Shown here piece after piece: positions 41,293 to 48,666 of a stretch of DNA of 49,166 nt; within the stretch, counting starts at the first letter, position 1, and each line of letters opens with the position of its first letter. Both the position numbers and the translations under genes were made by a program. The DNA is taken from positions 1 through 49,166 of the IMG/VR virus record IMGVR_UViG_3300012350_000002; one strand, given 5' to 3'. A model generated the notes under the pieces. It worked only from the letters and a program-made list of their open reading frames with translations, had not been told where the DNA came from and ran no database searches. The DNA comes from a virus.

Positions 41293-41458
41293 GGTCCCAG
41301 AAATCCCGGGACCACCCCTTGTGTCAGGGACCACACGGTCCCGGTGGTCCCGACCGGTCCCGAGACGGTCCCAGGGTGGTCCCGGCGTCGCGGGGACCGG
41401 TCCCAGCTAATCCCCCCCCTTTAGGGGGGATAGCGGGACCACCCCCACCGCGGGGACC
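41293..41458. other. Putative replication origin: 12 GGTCCC/GGGACC motifs
   Basis: The hexamer GGTCCC or its complement occurs at 41293, 41308, 41327, 41337, 41346, 41356, 41367, 41378, 41393, 41399, 41435 and 41453. Between 41327 and 41378 the spacing is 9-11 bases, about one helical turn. The block is non-coding, directly after the primase-helicase gene, where phages often keep iterons. A GC-rich hairpin sits inside it. Confidence 0.7.
41410..41431 (+). terminator. Hairpin inside the motif cluster
   Basis: ATCCCCCC (41410-41417) pairs with GGGGGGAT (41424-41431) around CCTTTA. There is no U-run, so it may be a structural part of the origin instead of a terminator. Confidence 0.45.
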
Positions 41459-41539
41459 GGGGAGAAGAGGTTTAGAAGTGGAAAGTTACACCTAGCCAAA
41501 CGACATCAGACGACACGTACGCAACCACAAGAGGGAACC

Positions 41540-41989
41540 ATGTACGCAACGCAGAAAAAACCAATGACTGAGAATGACCGCGTGAGGCTCGGCGGGGAAC
41601 TCGCCGGGGTGAGCCAAAGGCTCGCGGAAACCAAGTCGGAGAAGTCGGCCGTCGCGAAGGTCTACGCGGGACGCGTTGGGAACTTGGAAAACCAAATCAC
41701 CGAGATCTCGCGCCAGCTCACCGACGGGTTTCTCGAGCTGCGCATCGAAGTCGAAGAAGTCCCCGACGACGCGCGGCAGATCGTTGTGATCGTGCGCACC
41801 GACACGGGCGAAGTGTTCGACTCGCGCCCGATGAATGAGGCGGAGAAAGCCGAGGCAGTGAAGCGCAGGCAAGTGGGCCTCTTCGAAACGCCGAACGACA
41901 CAGAGCCCGCGCCCCCGCTGAGAGTCACCGCCGTTCGCCCGAAAGCCAAGCGCCCGCCCGCCGCGGCGAAGAAAGCGAAGCGCGCGTGA
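41540..41989 (+). CDS. Hypothetical coiled-coil protein
   Basis: 149 residues. The N-terminal half is helical (LGGELAGVSQRLAETKSEKSA, NLENQITEISRQLTDGF); the middle has strands (ARQIVVIVRTDTGEVFDSRP); the end is Lys/Ala/Pro-rich like a DNA-binding tail. GAGGGAACC precedes the ATG. First gene after the origin-like block. Confidence 0.65.
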   Translation: MYATQKKPMTENDRVRLGGELAGVSQRLAETKSEKSAVAKVYAGRVGNLENQITEISRQLTDGFLELRIEVEEVPDDARQIVVIVRTDTGEVFDSRPMNEAEKAEAVKRRQVGLFETPNDTEPAPPLRVTAVRPKAKRPPAAAKKAKRA

Positions 41990-42282
41990 TGGCGGCTCCG
42001 CCCCCGCTCCCGACCCGGCTCCTCGCCCGTTGCCGCGGGTGCGGGGCGAACATCTACTGGGCAGAGTCAACGCGGGGCAAGGCGATACCCTTGGATGCGG
42101 AGCCGGCGGAGGGCGGTAACCTCGTCCTGCAGCGGCGACTCGACGGGGTGCTCGTTGCGATGGTCGTCAAGGCGGACGAGATGCCGGGCGCGCCGCGCTT
42201 CGTCTCGCACTTCTCGACGTGCGTGGACGCGGCGAAGTTTCGCCGAGCTCGAAAGCCTTCGGGCGCGATGAGGCTCCGATGA
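41986..42282 (+). CDS. Zinc-finger-like conserved phage protein
   Basis: 98 residues. CRGCGANIYWAESTRGKAIP, DAEPAEGGNLVL and VSHFSTCVDAAKFR match a small family common in phages, in which the CxxC and the later His/Cys probably bind zinc. Start at GTG 41986 (GTGA overlap) or ATG 41989. Confidence 0.78.
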   Translation: MMAAPPPLPTRLLARCRGCGANIYWAESTRGKAIPLDAEPAEGGNLVLQRRLDGVLVAMVVKADEMPGAPRFVSHFSTCVDAAKFRRARKPSGAMRLR

Positions 42283-42677
42283 AGCCGACTCTCACGCCCA
42301 AGCTCGAGGAGCAGATCCGCCAGCGCGTCGCGGCGCAAGCGGAGGCGGGGATGGAGAGCGTATGCGGCAAGCAACGCGCGGCGCTGCTCGCTGAGCTCGA
42401 CGCGGTGCGAGCGGAGCTTGCAATAGCGATCGAGCAATACGATCACATGAAGGACTCTCGCGACGCGGCCAAGGCGGAGCGTGACGAAGAGGCGAGGGAA
42501 TCGGCGCGCTACCTCCACGACATCACGAAACTGAAGGCCCGATACGTCACGCTGCTCGCGGCGGCGGAACAAATTCAACACGTCTTCGGGCGCGACGGGT
42601 CGATGGACTTGGAAGACGGAGCGCTCAGCGGACTTTATGACGCCATCCAAGCCACAGAGCGCAAGGAGAAGCCGTGA
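42279..42677 (+). CDS. Hypothetical helical protein
   Basis: 132 residues, helical and charged (QRAALLAELDAVRAELAIAI, MKDSRDAAKAERDEEARES). Overlaps both neighbours. No family recognised. Confidence 0.65.
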   Translation: MKPTLTPKLEEQIRQRVAAQAEAGMESVCGKQRAALLAELDAVRAELAIAIEQYDHMKDSRDAAKAERDEEARESARYLHDITKLKARYVTLLAAAEQIQHVFGRDGSMDLEDGALSGLYDAIQATERKEKP

Positions 42678-42832
42678 AGCTCCTCGGGTGGCTCGTCGCG
42701 AGGCTCGATTGCTGGATGCACGGGCACGCGCCCCATCTCCTCGCGAGCGGAAAGAATCATTGGGAACTGCGCTGCCGCGTCTGCGGTGCAAAGACTCCCG
42801 CGATCTCGGCGAGGGCGGGGTGGAAGCCGTGA
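42674..42832 (+). CDS. 52-residue small protein with CxxC
   Basis: It starts at GTG 42674 in a GTGA overlap and ends in a GTGA overlap with the resolvase gene. The sequence holds WLVARLDCWMHGH and LRCRVCGAK, a possible metal site. The overlaps at both ends and phage-like codon use support a real gene. Confidence 0.6.
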   Translation: MKLLGWLVARLDCWMHGHAPHLLASGKNHWELRCRVCGAKTPAISARAGWKP

Positions 42833-43293
42833 AGCGTGTACTCGGTATCGACCCCGGCACGAGCTCGCACGGGTGGGCGCTCCTCGACCTGTCGACGCCG
42901 GCGCGGCCGCTCTACCTCGAAGGGGGGCGGACAGCGGACGTGCGGCCGCTCCTCGCGAGAGAGGGGCTCGGCATGGTCGCTGTCGAGCGGGCGGTGGCGC
43001 TGTGGAAGCCGGAGGCCAACGTGCACGCGATGTCGACCGCTTGGGAAGGCGGGTGGATCGCGGGGTTCGCGGCAGCGCGAGGGCACCGCGTCGTGTGGAT
43101 GGGCGCCACCGAGTGGCGAACTGCACTCGTCGGGCACTCGGAGAAGGGTGAGAATGTCGACGGCAAGGTGAAGACTGCCCTCCTCATGTTCGTGCGCGAG
43201 TTTCCCGCTCGCTCGAGCGTGCACCTTCGCGACGCCGCCGGCGTTGCGTGCGTTGCCGCTCGCGATTGGCGACAGCGCCTCGCCGTTCGGTGA
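42829..43293 (+). CDS. RuvC-like Holliday junction resolvase
   Basis: 154 residues. RVLGIDPGTSSHGWALLD carries the first catalytic Asp; MVAVERAV gives the second acidic residue; VHLRDAAGVACVAARDW gives the last Asp. This is the RuvC/RNase H order. It probably resolves branched DNA before packaging. Confidence 0.87.
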   Translation: MKRVLGIDPGTSSHGWALLDLSTPARPLYLEGGRTADVRPLLAREGLGMVAVERAVALWKPEANVHAMSTAWEGGWIAGFAAARGHRVVWMGATEWRTALVGHSEKGENVDGKVKTALLMFVREFPARSSVHLRDAAGVACVAARDWRQRLAVR

Positions 43294-43296
43294 GCG

Positions 43297-43839
43297 ATGA
43301 CTGTCCAATTCTCGCTCACTCCAACGGGCTATCGCGACATCGGGCTTGCCCATTGGCTCTTAGCCGAGAGCGGTGCGTGGGACAGGCTAGGGGCTAAGCT
43401 CGCCGACGGGCACTACTCCAGGCGCACGGTAGGAGCGCGGCAATTCATGCCGCCGGGGCAGCGCTTCGTCCTTGTGTCGCGTGACCTTCGAAACGTATGG
43501 GGCTGGTATCGGCCCGACCCAAAGAGCGGCGTCGTGGCGCTGAATGGGCTCGACGGCTGGACGTGCGGAATCTTTCGACGAACGGGCGGGGTGCTCGCAA
43601 GCGAACTCGTCCTCGATGCCGAGCTGGCCATCGGGCGACTCGGTTACGATTGTGGTCCTGATGGGCTACTCACCTATATCCACGACGCAAAGGTGAAGAG
43701 TGTGAACGCGGGCTATTGCTACAAGGTTGCCGTCTGGCACATTGCTGGACGATGCGCCGAATGCAAGGCAATGGCGCCGAGGAGCGCGGACAATCGGAAG
43801 ACGCTCCTGCACAAGTCTTTCATGCTCGCCGGACGCTGA
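43297..43839 (+). CDS. Conserved phage protein, GNAT/Mom-like pattern
   Basis: 180 residues. HYSRRTVGARQFMPPGQRFVL, CGIFRRTGGVLASELVLDAE, DGLLTYIHDAKVKSVNAGY and CYKVAVWH are conserved in a widespread phage family. The arrangement resembles the GNAT-like fold of Mom-type DNA modification proteins, but this is a tentative reading. Last gene before a long region without clear genes. Confidence 0.72.
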   Translation: MTVQFSLTPTGYRDIGLAHWLLAESGAWDRLGAKLADGHYSRRTVGARQFMPPGQRFVLVSRDLRNVWGWYRPDPKSGVVALNGLDGWTCGIFRRTGGVLASELVLDAELAIGRLGYDCGPDGLLTYIHDAKVKSVNAGYCYKVAVWHIAGRCAECKAMAPRSADNRKTLLHKSFMLAGR

Positions 43840-44522
43840 GGGAGGGGGTTGGGGTCCCCCCGTTGGGTCCCCCCCGAATGCAAATATCGGGTAGGTGCCT
43901 TTTCTGGACGAGGGGGGGAAGCGGCGCGGCCGTTAAGCGAGAGCGGCTGGCGAAGCTTGCTGGAGCGCGACGGTGCCCACGGAGGCCGATGAATCCCGTG
44001 GGCCAAGCGGCGTCGCCCCGCACTCCCTCACGCGGATCAATGTCGGGGAGCGGCTCTCATCCCGCTTTCCCCCGGCTCCTCGCTCGGCTTTGGAAGTTCT
44101 CATCGCCGCCTATCGTCGCACTAGCGCGATTGTGAGGCAAACAGCGGGGATTGTACCGGGCGTTCGCGAGGGAATCGTGGGCAGAGTCAGCGGCGATTGC
44201 GGTGAGACTTCTGTGGGGAGGCTCCAGCGTTCGGCGGGGTGAGGCGTTTCGATCGATCGCCTGGGCGGGCGGCCTCAAATTTGGCGCCCGATTATTCCGG
44301 GGGCAAAAGCTGAAAAACGCCTAGCTATTTTGTTTTTAGAGCGAAAACCTCGGGAAAACGGCGATCTCGTAACCCCGCGGACCCTGGTCGCGAGGCACTG
44401 AACAGAGGGCCTAAGTGCCCGGATTCGCGCGCGTTTTTGACCTTTGCCTCCCCCCTCGCCGCGCTCGGGCCCGGGAAGAGCACGGCCCATCGGGGGCTAA
44501 CCCCTCGGATGCTGGTGAGCTC
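43840..44522. other. Long region without a convincing gene; possible regulatory DNA
   Basis: No frame here has a good start and phage-like codon use. It holds G/C runs GGGGTCCCCCC at 43851-43861 and GTCCCCCCC at 43867-43875, a perfect 8-bp inverted repeat GCCCACGG/CCGTGGGC (43975-43982 and 43996-44003), and an AT-rich island around 44312-44347 (AAAACGCCTAGCTATTTTG) in otherwise GC-rich DNA. The AT-rich island is the best place for a promoter for the right-arm genes. Confidence 0.4.
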
Positions 44523-44705
44523 ATGCGATTTCGGGCGGAGCTGGGCGAGTCCGGCACGCTGTTAGCAATGAGTGTCTGTATGAACCGCAACTCAAAGCAG
44601 ATTGAAAACAGCGCCGCTCGTATCGCGCGATTGATTGCAGACACTCTCGCTGCTGCGCCGGGCGCGATCGTCTCGATCCGTAGCCTCGCCAACGGGTCGC
44701 GATAA
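44523..44705 (+). CDS. Small helical protein, first of the right-arm block
   Basis: 60 residues from ATG 44523; later ATGs at 44568 or 44580 would give 45 or 41 residues. The core NSKQIENSAARIARLIADTL is helical. The stop overlaps the next start (TAATG). Function unknown. Confidence 0.5.
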   Translation: MRFRAELGESGTLLAMSVCMNRNSKQIENSAARIARLIADTLAAAPGAIVSIRSLANGSR

Positions 44706-44830
44706 TGCGCGCCGCGCTGCTTATGCTCGCGATTGTCGCCGCAATGAGTGCCGGCGCGGCAAGTCTCACGGGTTACACAACGTCTACCGCGTTCGCTCCG
44801 ACGAGCGCATTGCATGGAGCAGTCAAATGA
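44705..44830 (+). CDS. 41-residue peptide with signal-like N-terminus
   Basis: MRAALLMLAIVAAMSAGAAS is a short basic start plus a hydrophobic core with a likely cleavage site near Ala-Ala/Ser. Only about 20 residues would follow. TAATG and ATGA overlaps at both ends support translation. Possibly a secreted or membrane peptide. Confidence 0.5.
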   Translation: MRAALLMLAIVAAMSAGAASLTGYTTSTAFAPTSALHGAVK

Positions 44831-45216
44831 GTTCGAAGCACGCCGATCCGTCGTTTCTCTTTACTCTTCGTTTCCGTTTGAGTGGCGGCATGGCCACGAT
44901 TACCGCGTGGGAAGATGCCACGATTCACTACGGCGCAACTCATACGCGCATTGACACTAGGCTCATGTTCAACGGCAAAGAGATCTTTGCTCGCGGACAG
45001 ACATGGTGCGGGATTCCAGGACACTCGTCGCTTGACGGCGTGAGCGCACGCGAATGCGTGACCAGTCTCTTCTGTCTGCGACCTGGTGATACCGATTCAG
45101 ATTACTTCGAGCACTATACGGCCGAGCAATTGGAGTGGGTTGCCGCGCATGCGGAGGAATTGGACTTAGCTCGCGAGTGCCGTTACTGCGACGAGAACGG
45201 CAATCCGAAGCGATAA
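44827..45216 (+). CDS. Hypothetical protein with C-terminal CxxC
   Basis: 129 residues. LFTLRFRLSGGMATITAWED is beta-rich, and DLARECRYCDENGNPKR at the end has a CxxC. Start overlaps the previous stop (ATGA). It ends before a 151-base intergenic leader region. No family recognised. Confidence 0.65.
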   Translation: MSSKHADPSFLFTLRFRLSGGMATITAWEDATIHYGATHTRIDTRLMFNGKEIFARGQTWCGIPGHSSLDGVSARECVTSLFCLRPGDTDSDYFEHYTAEQLEWVAAHAEELDLARECRYCDENGNPKR

Positions 45217-45290
45217 ACAACAATCGCTGTAGCATTAGCAACATCGGCTCTAATCGCTAATCGCAATTGGGTCGCTATACGCAAGGCTAA

Positions 45291-45367
45291 GCCGTTCTGG
45301 GCGAACGGCATGAGCCGTGCACTATCTACTAATCGTAGGGCAGGGGGAAAAAGGGAAAGAACGAATC
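45291..45367 (+). promoter_or_regulatory. Hairpin leader module, copy 1
   Basis: GCCGTT (45291-45296) pairs with AACGGC (45304-45309); then GTGCACTAT (45317-45325) and a purine-rich tract (AGGGCAGGGGGAAAAAGGG) up to the ATG at 45368. The same arrangement recurs at 46168-46245. CACTAT may be part of a -10. Confidence 0.6.
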
Positions 45368-45583
45368 ATGAAAACTCTAATCGCTGCAATCGTGCTCGCT
45401 GGAATCGCCACTCTCGCAATCAACGCATCGGCTGACCCGATCGTGCACGTGCACGGCAATGTCCGGGTGATTGTGCTGGACCCTGTTGTTGTAATGGTGC
45501 GCGCGCCCGCCCCTAAGTGCACGGTGCGCGCTCTTGAGCAAGGGAGCGGCATGGTGCGCGTTTGCGAAGGCGGTGCACTGTGA
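45368..45583 (+). CDS. Small secreted protein
   Basis: 71 residues. MKTLIAAIVLAGIATLAINA followed by SADP is a clear signal peptide with cleavage near Ala-Ser-Ala/Asp. The mature part has two Cys (PKCTVRALEQ, VRVCEGG) that could form a disulfide. Purine-rich ribosome-binding tract upstream. Could act in the periplasm, e.g. in exclusion; no evidence beyond the signal. Confidence 0.65.
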   Translation: MKTLIAAIVLAGIATLAINASADPIVHVHGNVRVIVLDPVVVMVRAPAPKCTVRALEQGSGMVRVCEGGAL

Positions 45584-45951
45584 GCCTCTCCTACGGTGGA
45601 CGTCGACACATTGCGGATTTCTGGCGCCAATTCACGCGCGAGCCACTTTGGCATACGGGTTTCGCTGACGCGGTAACCGGGAGTGGAGCAACTCGATTAG
45701 ACGATAGCGATGGCGCCGCGACAGATGTTGCTCGGGCACTCGCCTATATGACGGGTTACGCGCACGGTTGCCGTCTCGCTTGTGAGTACATGTCCCCAGC
45801 ATGGCAGATTGCCCATCTTGTTGGAATTGCCGCGGGAATGTTTCTTACGCTGTCTGAAGATGATGCGCCGTACAAGAACATTCCCGAACTCTGTCAGTGC
45901 TACACGGCGGAATTGACCGACTTGGTTGCGCGAAAAGACGGTGCCGCATGA
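45580..45951 (+). CDS. Hypothetical protein
   Basis: 123 residues from GTG 45580 (GTGA overlap). ARALAYMTGYAHGCRLACEYM and AHLVGIAAGMFLTLSED are helical, moderately hydrophobic stretches. No family recognised. Confidence 0.6.
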   Translation: MSLSYGGRRHIADFWRQFTREPLWHTGFADAVTGSGATRLDDSDGAATDVARALAYMTGYAHGCRLACEYMSPAWQIAHLVGIAAGMFLTLSEDDAPYKNIPELCQCYTAELTDLVARKDGAA

Positions 45952-46112
45952 GACGTTTCCGTGTGAATTTCGGCAACGGACAGGTATCGGAAACCATGAC
46001 GCTCGCCGATGCGCAATGGCTGTTGGCGCGGCAGACGGATTACGCTGGTTTTATGTACATTCAAGTTTGCGTTGGCGACGGGGAATGGCGCCGCGCCAAA
46101 CTTTTGGGCTAA
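45948..46112 (+). CDS. 54-residue conserved-type small protein
   Basis: RRFRVNFGNGQVSETMTLAD and DGEWRRAKLLG give a small beta fold seen in short phage proteins. ATGA overlap with the previous gene. It ends before the second leader module. Confidence 0.6.
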   Translation: MRRFRVNFGNGQVSETMTLADAQWLLARQTDYAGFMYIQVCVGDGEWRRAKLLG

Positions 46113-46167
46113 GCAACAACGATGTTGCTTGCCCAACGGTAAGCGCAATCGCAATTGGAGTTAGCAC

Positions 46168-46245
46168 GCCGTCTGCAGTGTCAAGGGACGGCATGCGGAG
46201 TGCACTATACAAAGTCAGAGGGTGGGGGAGAAAAGAGAAGAGATC
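46168..46245 (+). promoter_or_regulatory. Hairpin leader module, copy 2
   Basis: GCCGTC (46168-46173) pairs with GACGGC (46187-46192); then GTGCACTAT (46200-46208) and a purine-rich tract (GGGTGGGGGAGAAAAGAGAA) up to ATG 46246. Same elements and nearly the same distances as at 45291-45367. Confidence 0.6.
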
Positions 46246-46542
46246 ATGGAAACGGAATTCATCGTTCGAACCGCTGCGGCCCATATGCCCAATTCGTGTT
46301 GGGGCGTTTACCGCCGCGTTGCGGTGCTTGAAGTCATCAAGGGAACTGTGCCTGCGATGATTAGTTCTCGCGCGCGCGGCGTGGTTCGCGTGGTCGCGAC
46401 GTGGGAAAGACGCAACGTTGGATCGACGGACCGATGCGCGTATGAGCGTGCCGTTAGTGCAGCGCGCGCGATGGCAGCTGAGCTCACGGCGGAGCGACTG
46501 CGTGCGCTCTACACGAGCGGATCGGCTGGGCATTCGCTCTAG
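46246..46542 (+). CDS. Hypothetical protein
   Basis: 98 residues. EFIVRTAAAHMPNSCWGVYR and RRVAVLEVIKGTVP are strands; the C-terminal half is a helix (RAVSAARAMAAELTAERLRA). First gene after leader copy 2. No family recognised. Confidence 0.6.
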   Translation: METEFIVRTAAAHMPNSCWGVYRRVAVLEVIKGTVPAMISSRARGVVRVVATWERRNVGSTDRCAYERAVSAARAMAAELTAERLRALYTSGSAGHSL

Positions 46543-46600
46543 GGATGCGCGCTTGCGGTTTGCGTCCGAGCGGATCGGGCGCAACGCGGAGGCTCGCATC

Positions 46601-46801
46601 ATGAAAAAGTCTGAACTCGATTATGCTGTTGAACAGCTGATAGACGCTTCTAGCGTTGCTGAAGTGCTGGAAGCACTAGAGCAAGTTTGCTGGGCGAAAT
46701 CTGAGCACCTTGCAACGAATTGGCAAGATATGCAGACGGCCAAAGCATGGCGCGGCGCGGCGCTAAAGCTTGCTGCCGCTGCAGCAAAGATCTCGGTCTA
46801 A
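46601..46801 (+). CDS. Small helical protein
   Basis: 66 residues (ELDYAVEQLIDASSVAEVLE, AWRGAALKLAAAAAKISV). Its last codons and stop lie inside the 37-base segment that also occurs in the array. No family recognised. Confidence 0.6.
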   Translation: MKKSELDYAVEQLIDASSVAEVLEALEQVCWAKSEHLATNWQDMQTAKAWRGAALKLAAAAAKISV

Positions 46802-46820
46802 GGAAGCAAACGAACATGAC
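46784..46820 (+). other. Protospacer matching CRISPR spacer 42-81
   Basis: Thirty-seven consecutive bases are identical to 42-78 of the window. They run from the last codons of the upstream gene through its stop, the ribosome-binding region AAGGAAGC and the ATGAC start of the next gene. The last three spacer bases (TTG) differ from the genome (AAC). A minus-strand crRNA would be antisense to this mRNA. Confidence 0.95.
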
Positions 46821-47331
46821 AACGATTCTAACCGGCCACGTTTCGCCCGAAACCGCGTATGTCGTCGCGGATTATCCTTACGGTTTTCGCTTGCGATGCA
46901 AGATTCGCTATTGGCTCGAGCGAACCAAGCACGGTGTACGGCTCGTTTCGCAGACCACTAACCCAAAGGTCGCATACGAGAAATGGAACAAGCCGAAAGC
47001 GAGCACCTATCACGACGTGGCCGTCATGTACTTGGACGACGAGAGCCACGTTCACATTGCGTGCCTCGGAATGTACGACAGTGAAGAGGATATCGCGGCG
47101 TTTGTCGCGACGTACGGGCACGCCTTGACGGCGGAAGATCTGGCGGAAGTGAAGCGTCTACGTGTCTTTTCCCGAGCTGGGAAGCTGGTTACGTGGGAGG
47201 TCACAACCGAACGCCAGACACGCACGGCGGACGAACAGAAGGCACATGACGAAGAGCAGAAAGCTATTTTGCGCCGCGCGGTAGGTGTCGCCGCGGGACA
47301 GATCAAAAAAGAAGAGGACGGTGACAAGTGA
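46816..47331 (+). CDS. Conserved phage protein (YPYGFRLRCKIRYWLE type)
   Basis: 171 residues. VVADYPYGFRLRCKIRYWLE, VSQTTNPKVAYEKWNKPKAS and TYHDVAVMYLDDESHVHIAC are typical of a small-phage-protein family of unknown function. AAGGAAGC precedes the ATG. Its translation start is the part matched by the CRISPR spacer. Confidence 0.8.
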   Translation: MTTILTGHVSPETAYVVADYPYGFRLRCKIRYWLERTKHGVRLVSQTTNPKVAYEKWNKPKASTYHDVAVMYLDDESHVHIACLGMYDSEEDIAAFVATYGHALTAEDLAEVKRLRVFSRAGKLVTWEVTTERQTRTADEQKAHDEEQKAILRRAVGVAAGQIKKEEDGDK

Positions 47332-47660
47332 AGGCGCGCTCGCATTGGGAAACTACGGCGGACGGCGCGCGGCATGAGCTCGGGATAGTCGAGGTCAACG
47401 GCCATGAGTTTGCCGCATGCGGGAGCACGATCGATGCATCGGCTGGCGTGCTCGTTGGCTACGTGCACGTTGGAGCGGACGGCGTAGCGACGCTTACGAC
47501 GTGGGACGGACAGCACATTTGTCCGCTCTACAAATCGGGCGAATCGCGCGGATGGTGCCGCTCTCGAATCACCTGTTGGCGCGCGACGTTTGCCGGCAAG
47601 CGCTGGCATGGGCGTAACGCCGGAGCGAGCATGCTCCTTCGCATGCGCACGGGAAGGTAG
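47328..47660 (+). CDS. Conserved small phage protein
   Basis: 110 residues from GTG 47328 (GTGA). VLVGYVHVGADGVATLTTWD and SRITCWRATFAGKRWHGRN belong to a known small phage family without assigned function. Confidence 0.7.
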   Translation: MKARSHWETTADGARHELGIVEVNGHEFAACGSTIDASAGVLVGYVHVGADGVATLTTWDGQHICPLYKSGESRGWCRSRITCWRATFAGKRWHGRNAGASMLLRMRTGR

Positions 47661-47666
47661 AGCACA

Positions 47667-47906
47667 TTGGCAAAAAAAACCACGCCAGCTCCCAAAAAAC
47701 CGGTAACCATCGGCGTCACCGCTGCGTTTACCGCGCTCAATTCGGCGCTTGACGCGGCGCTACGACGAGACGATCACGCGCATGCGTGGCGCATCCTAGG
47801 CGCGATGCTCAGTTTGATCCGCAATTTTCAGGAGACACAAGATGAGCCCAGAGCAACAACGCGCGTTGCGGGCGCAACATCGGCGGAGGACAGGGCGATG
47901 CGTTGA
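47667..47906 (+). CDS. Small protein with TTG start
   Basis: 79 residues from TTG 47667 (GGAAGG about ten bases upstream). Basic start (AKKTTPAPKKP), then a helical core (ALNSALDAALRRDDHAHAW). An ATG at 47842 in another frame has a better site (CAGGAGACACAAG), so a second overlapping product cannot be excluded. Confidence 0.5.
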   Translation: MAKKTTPAPKKPVTIGVTAAFTALNSALDAALRRDDHAHAWRILGAMLSLIRNFQETQDEPRATTRVAGATSAEDRAMR

Positions 47907-48151
47907 CTCCGCCGATCGACTATCAAGGCGATGGCATGATGCTCGCAATATGGTGGAGCATGCCCCGCACGATCCGCCTCCGGTACCTCGTAAAAGACGC
48001 GGACGTGTACAGCGCCACGACGGGGCAGATTCACCCGGGCGAATGGCACCGAGTTTGGTCGCGCACGTGGAAAGAATTTCGCGGCGCAAAAAAAGTAATG
48101 AGTGGTAAAACGACGATCGTTGCGCTTGCGGCGATGCGCGGATGGGAGTGA
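47903..48151 (+). CDS. Conserved small phage protein
   Basis: 82 residues from TTG 47903 (TTGA overlap). RTIRLRYLVKDADVYSATTG and HPGEWHRVWSRTWKEFRGAK resemble a small phage family. An internal ATG near 47936 is an alternative start. Confidence 0.55.
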   Translation: MTPPIDYQGDGMMLAIWWSMPRTIRLRYLVKDADVYSATTGQIHPGEWHRVWSRTWKEFRGAKKVMSGKTTIVALAAMRGWE

Positions 48152-48284
48152 GATCAAATGGAAAAGTACCCGGCGTGATGGCATCGGCGGATTTCAGCTC
48201 CGAAGTTTGCGCATCGACGGCTCTATCGAAACCAACGACAATGGGCAATACCTCTGGCGAGCCCATATTGCGCGGCAAGGTTAA
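48102..48284 (+). CDS. Small protein, start uncertain
   Basis: 60 residues in the longest form. The part from about residue 18 on (IKWKSTRRDGIGGFQLRSLR to WRAHIARQG) looks like a small phage protein; the first residues overlap the previous gene and may be untranslated. No good ribosome-binding site is seen. Confidence 0.4.
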   Translation: MVKRRSLRLRRCADGSEIKWKSTRRDGIGGFQLRSLRIDGSIETNDNGQYLWRAHIARQG

Positions 48285-48289
48285 AACTC

Positions 48290-48481
48290 ATGCATCCTAC
48301 CTTTGAATCTTGCCACCATTGCGGCTGTACCCTCATGGCCCCATGCGAATCGTTCGAAACGGAAGAGGGCCTTTCGGAGCCGGTCCTCCGTCATTGCACA
48401 CGAGAGCCCTCCGAAGAGCTATGCTCGCGATGTGCGCTCTTCCCGGTCGGCTTTGTGAATCCCGAAAAGGCGGCGCTATAG
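48290..48481 (+). CDS. Small zinc-ribbon-like protein
   Basis: 63 residues. ESCHHCGCTLMAPC and ELCSRCALFP give two CxxC sites. Last gene before the terminator; start is five bases after the previous stop. Confidence 0.6.
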   Translation: MHPTFESCHHCGCTLMAPCESFETEEGLSEPVLRHCTREPSEELCSRCALFPVGFVNPEKAAL

Positions 48482-48586
48482 CATCGCACGGGTTAGGGTC
48501 CGCGATCGCTGCGTGGTCGGCAGGGCGATGGCAAGGTGCGTCGCGTCAACGTCGGCTAACTCGCCGCGCACAAAACGTCTTTTTGG

Positions 48587-48620
48587 ACGGCCACCCTAAC
48601 CCGGTGGCCGTTGCCGTTTT
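48587..48620 (+). terminator. Rho-independent terminator of the right-arm operon
   Basis: ACGGCCACC (48587-48595) pairs with GGTGGCCGT (48603-48611), followed by TGCCGTTTTT. A nine-base GC-rich stem with a T tract just after it is a strong terminator, placed after the last right-arm gene. Confidence 0.88.
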
Positions 48621-48666
48621 TGTGCGCCCGCTTGCGAGTGAGCTCGGCCAGCGCTAGCCCGCTCTG

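Noticed and set aside
41209-41424. Plus-strand frame across the GGTCCC cluster
   Set aside because: Starts inside the primase-helicase gene, and its sequence only reflects the repeated hexamers.
43716-44135. Plus-strand frame of 139 codons after the GNAT-like gene
   Set aside because: Starts inside the previous gene in another frame, has no ribosome-binding site, and its composition is not phage-like.
47842-48108. Plus-strand frame of 88 codons with a good ribosome-binding site
   Set aside because: Overlaps two better candidates in other frames; its downstream sequence is Arg/His-rich shadow. Kept as an alternative only.
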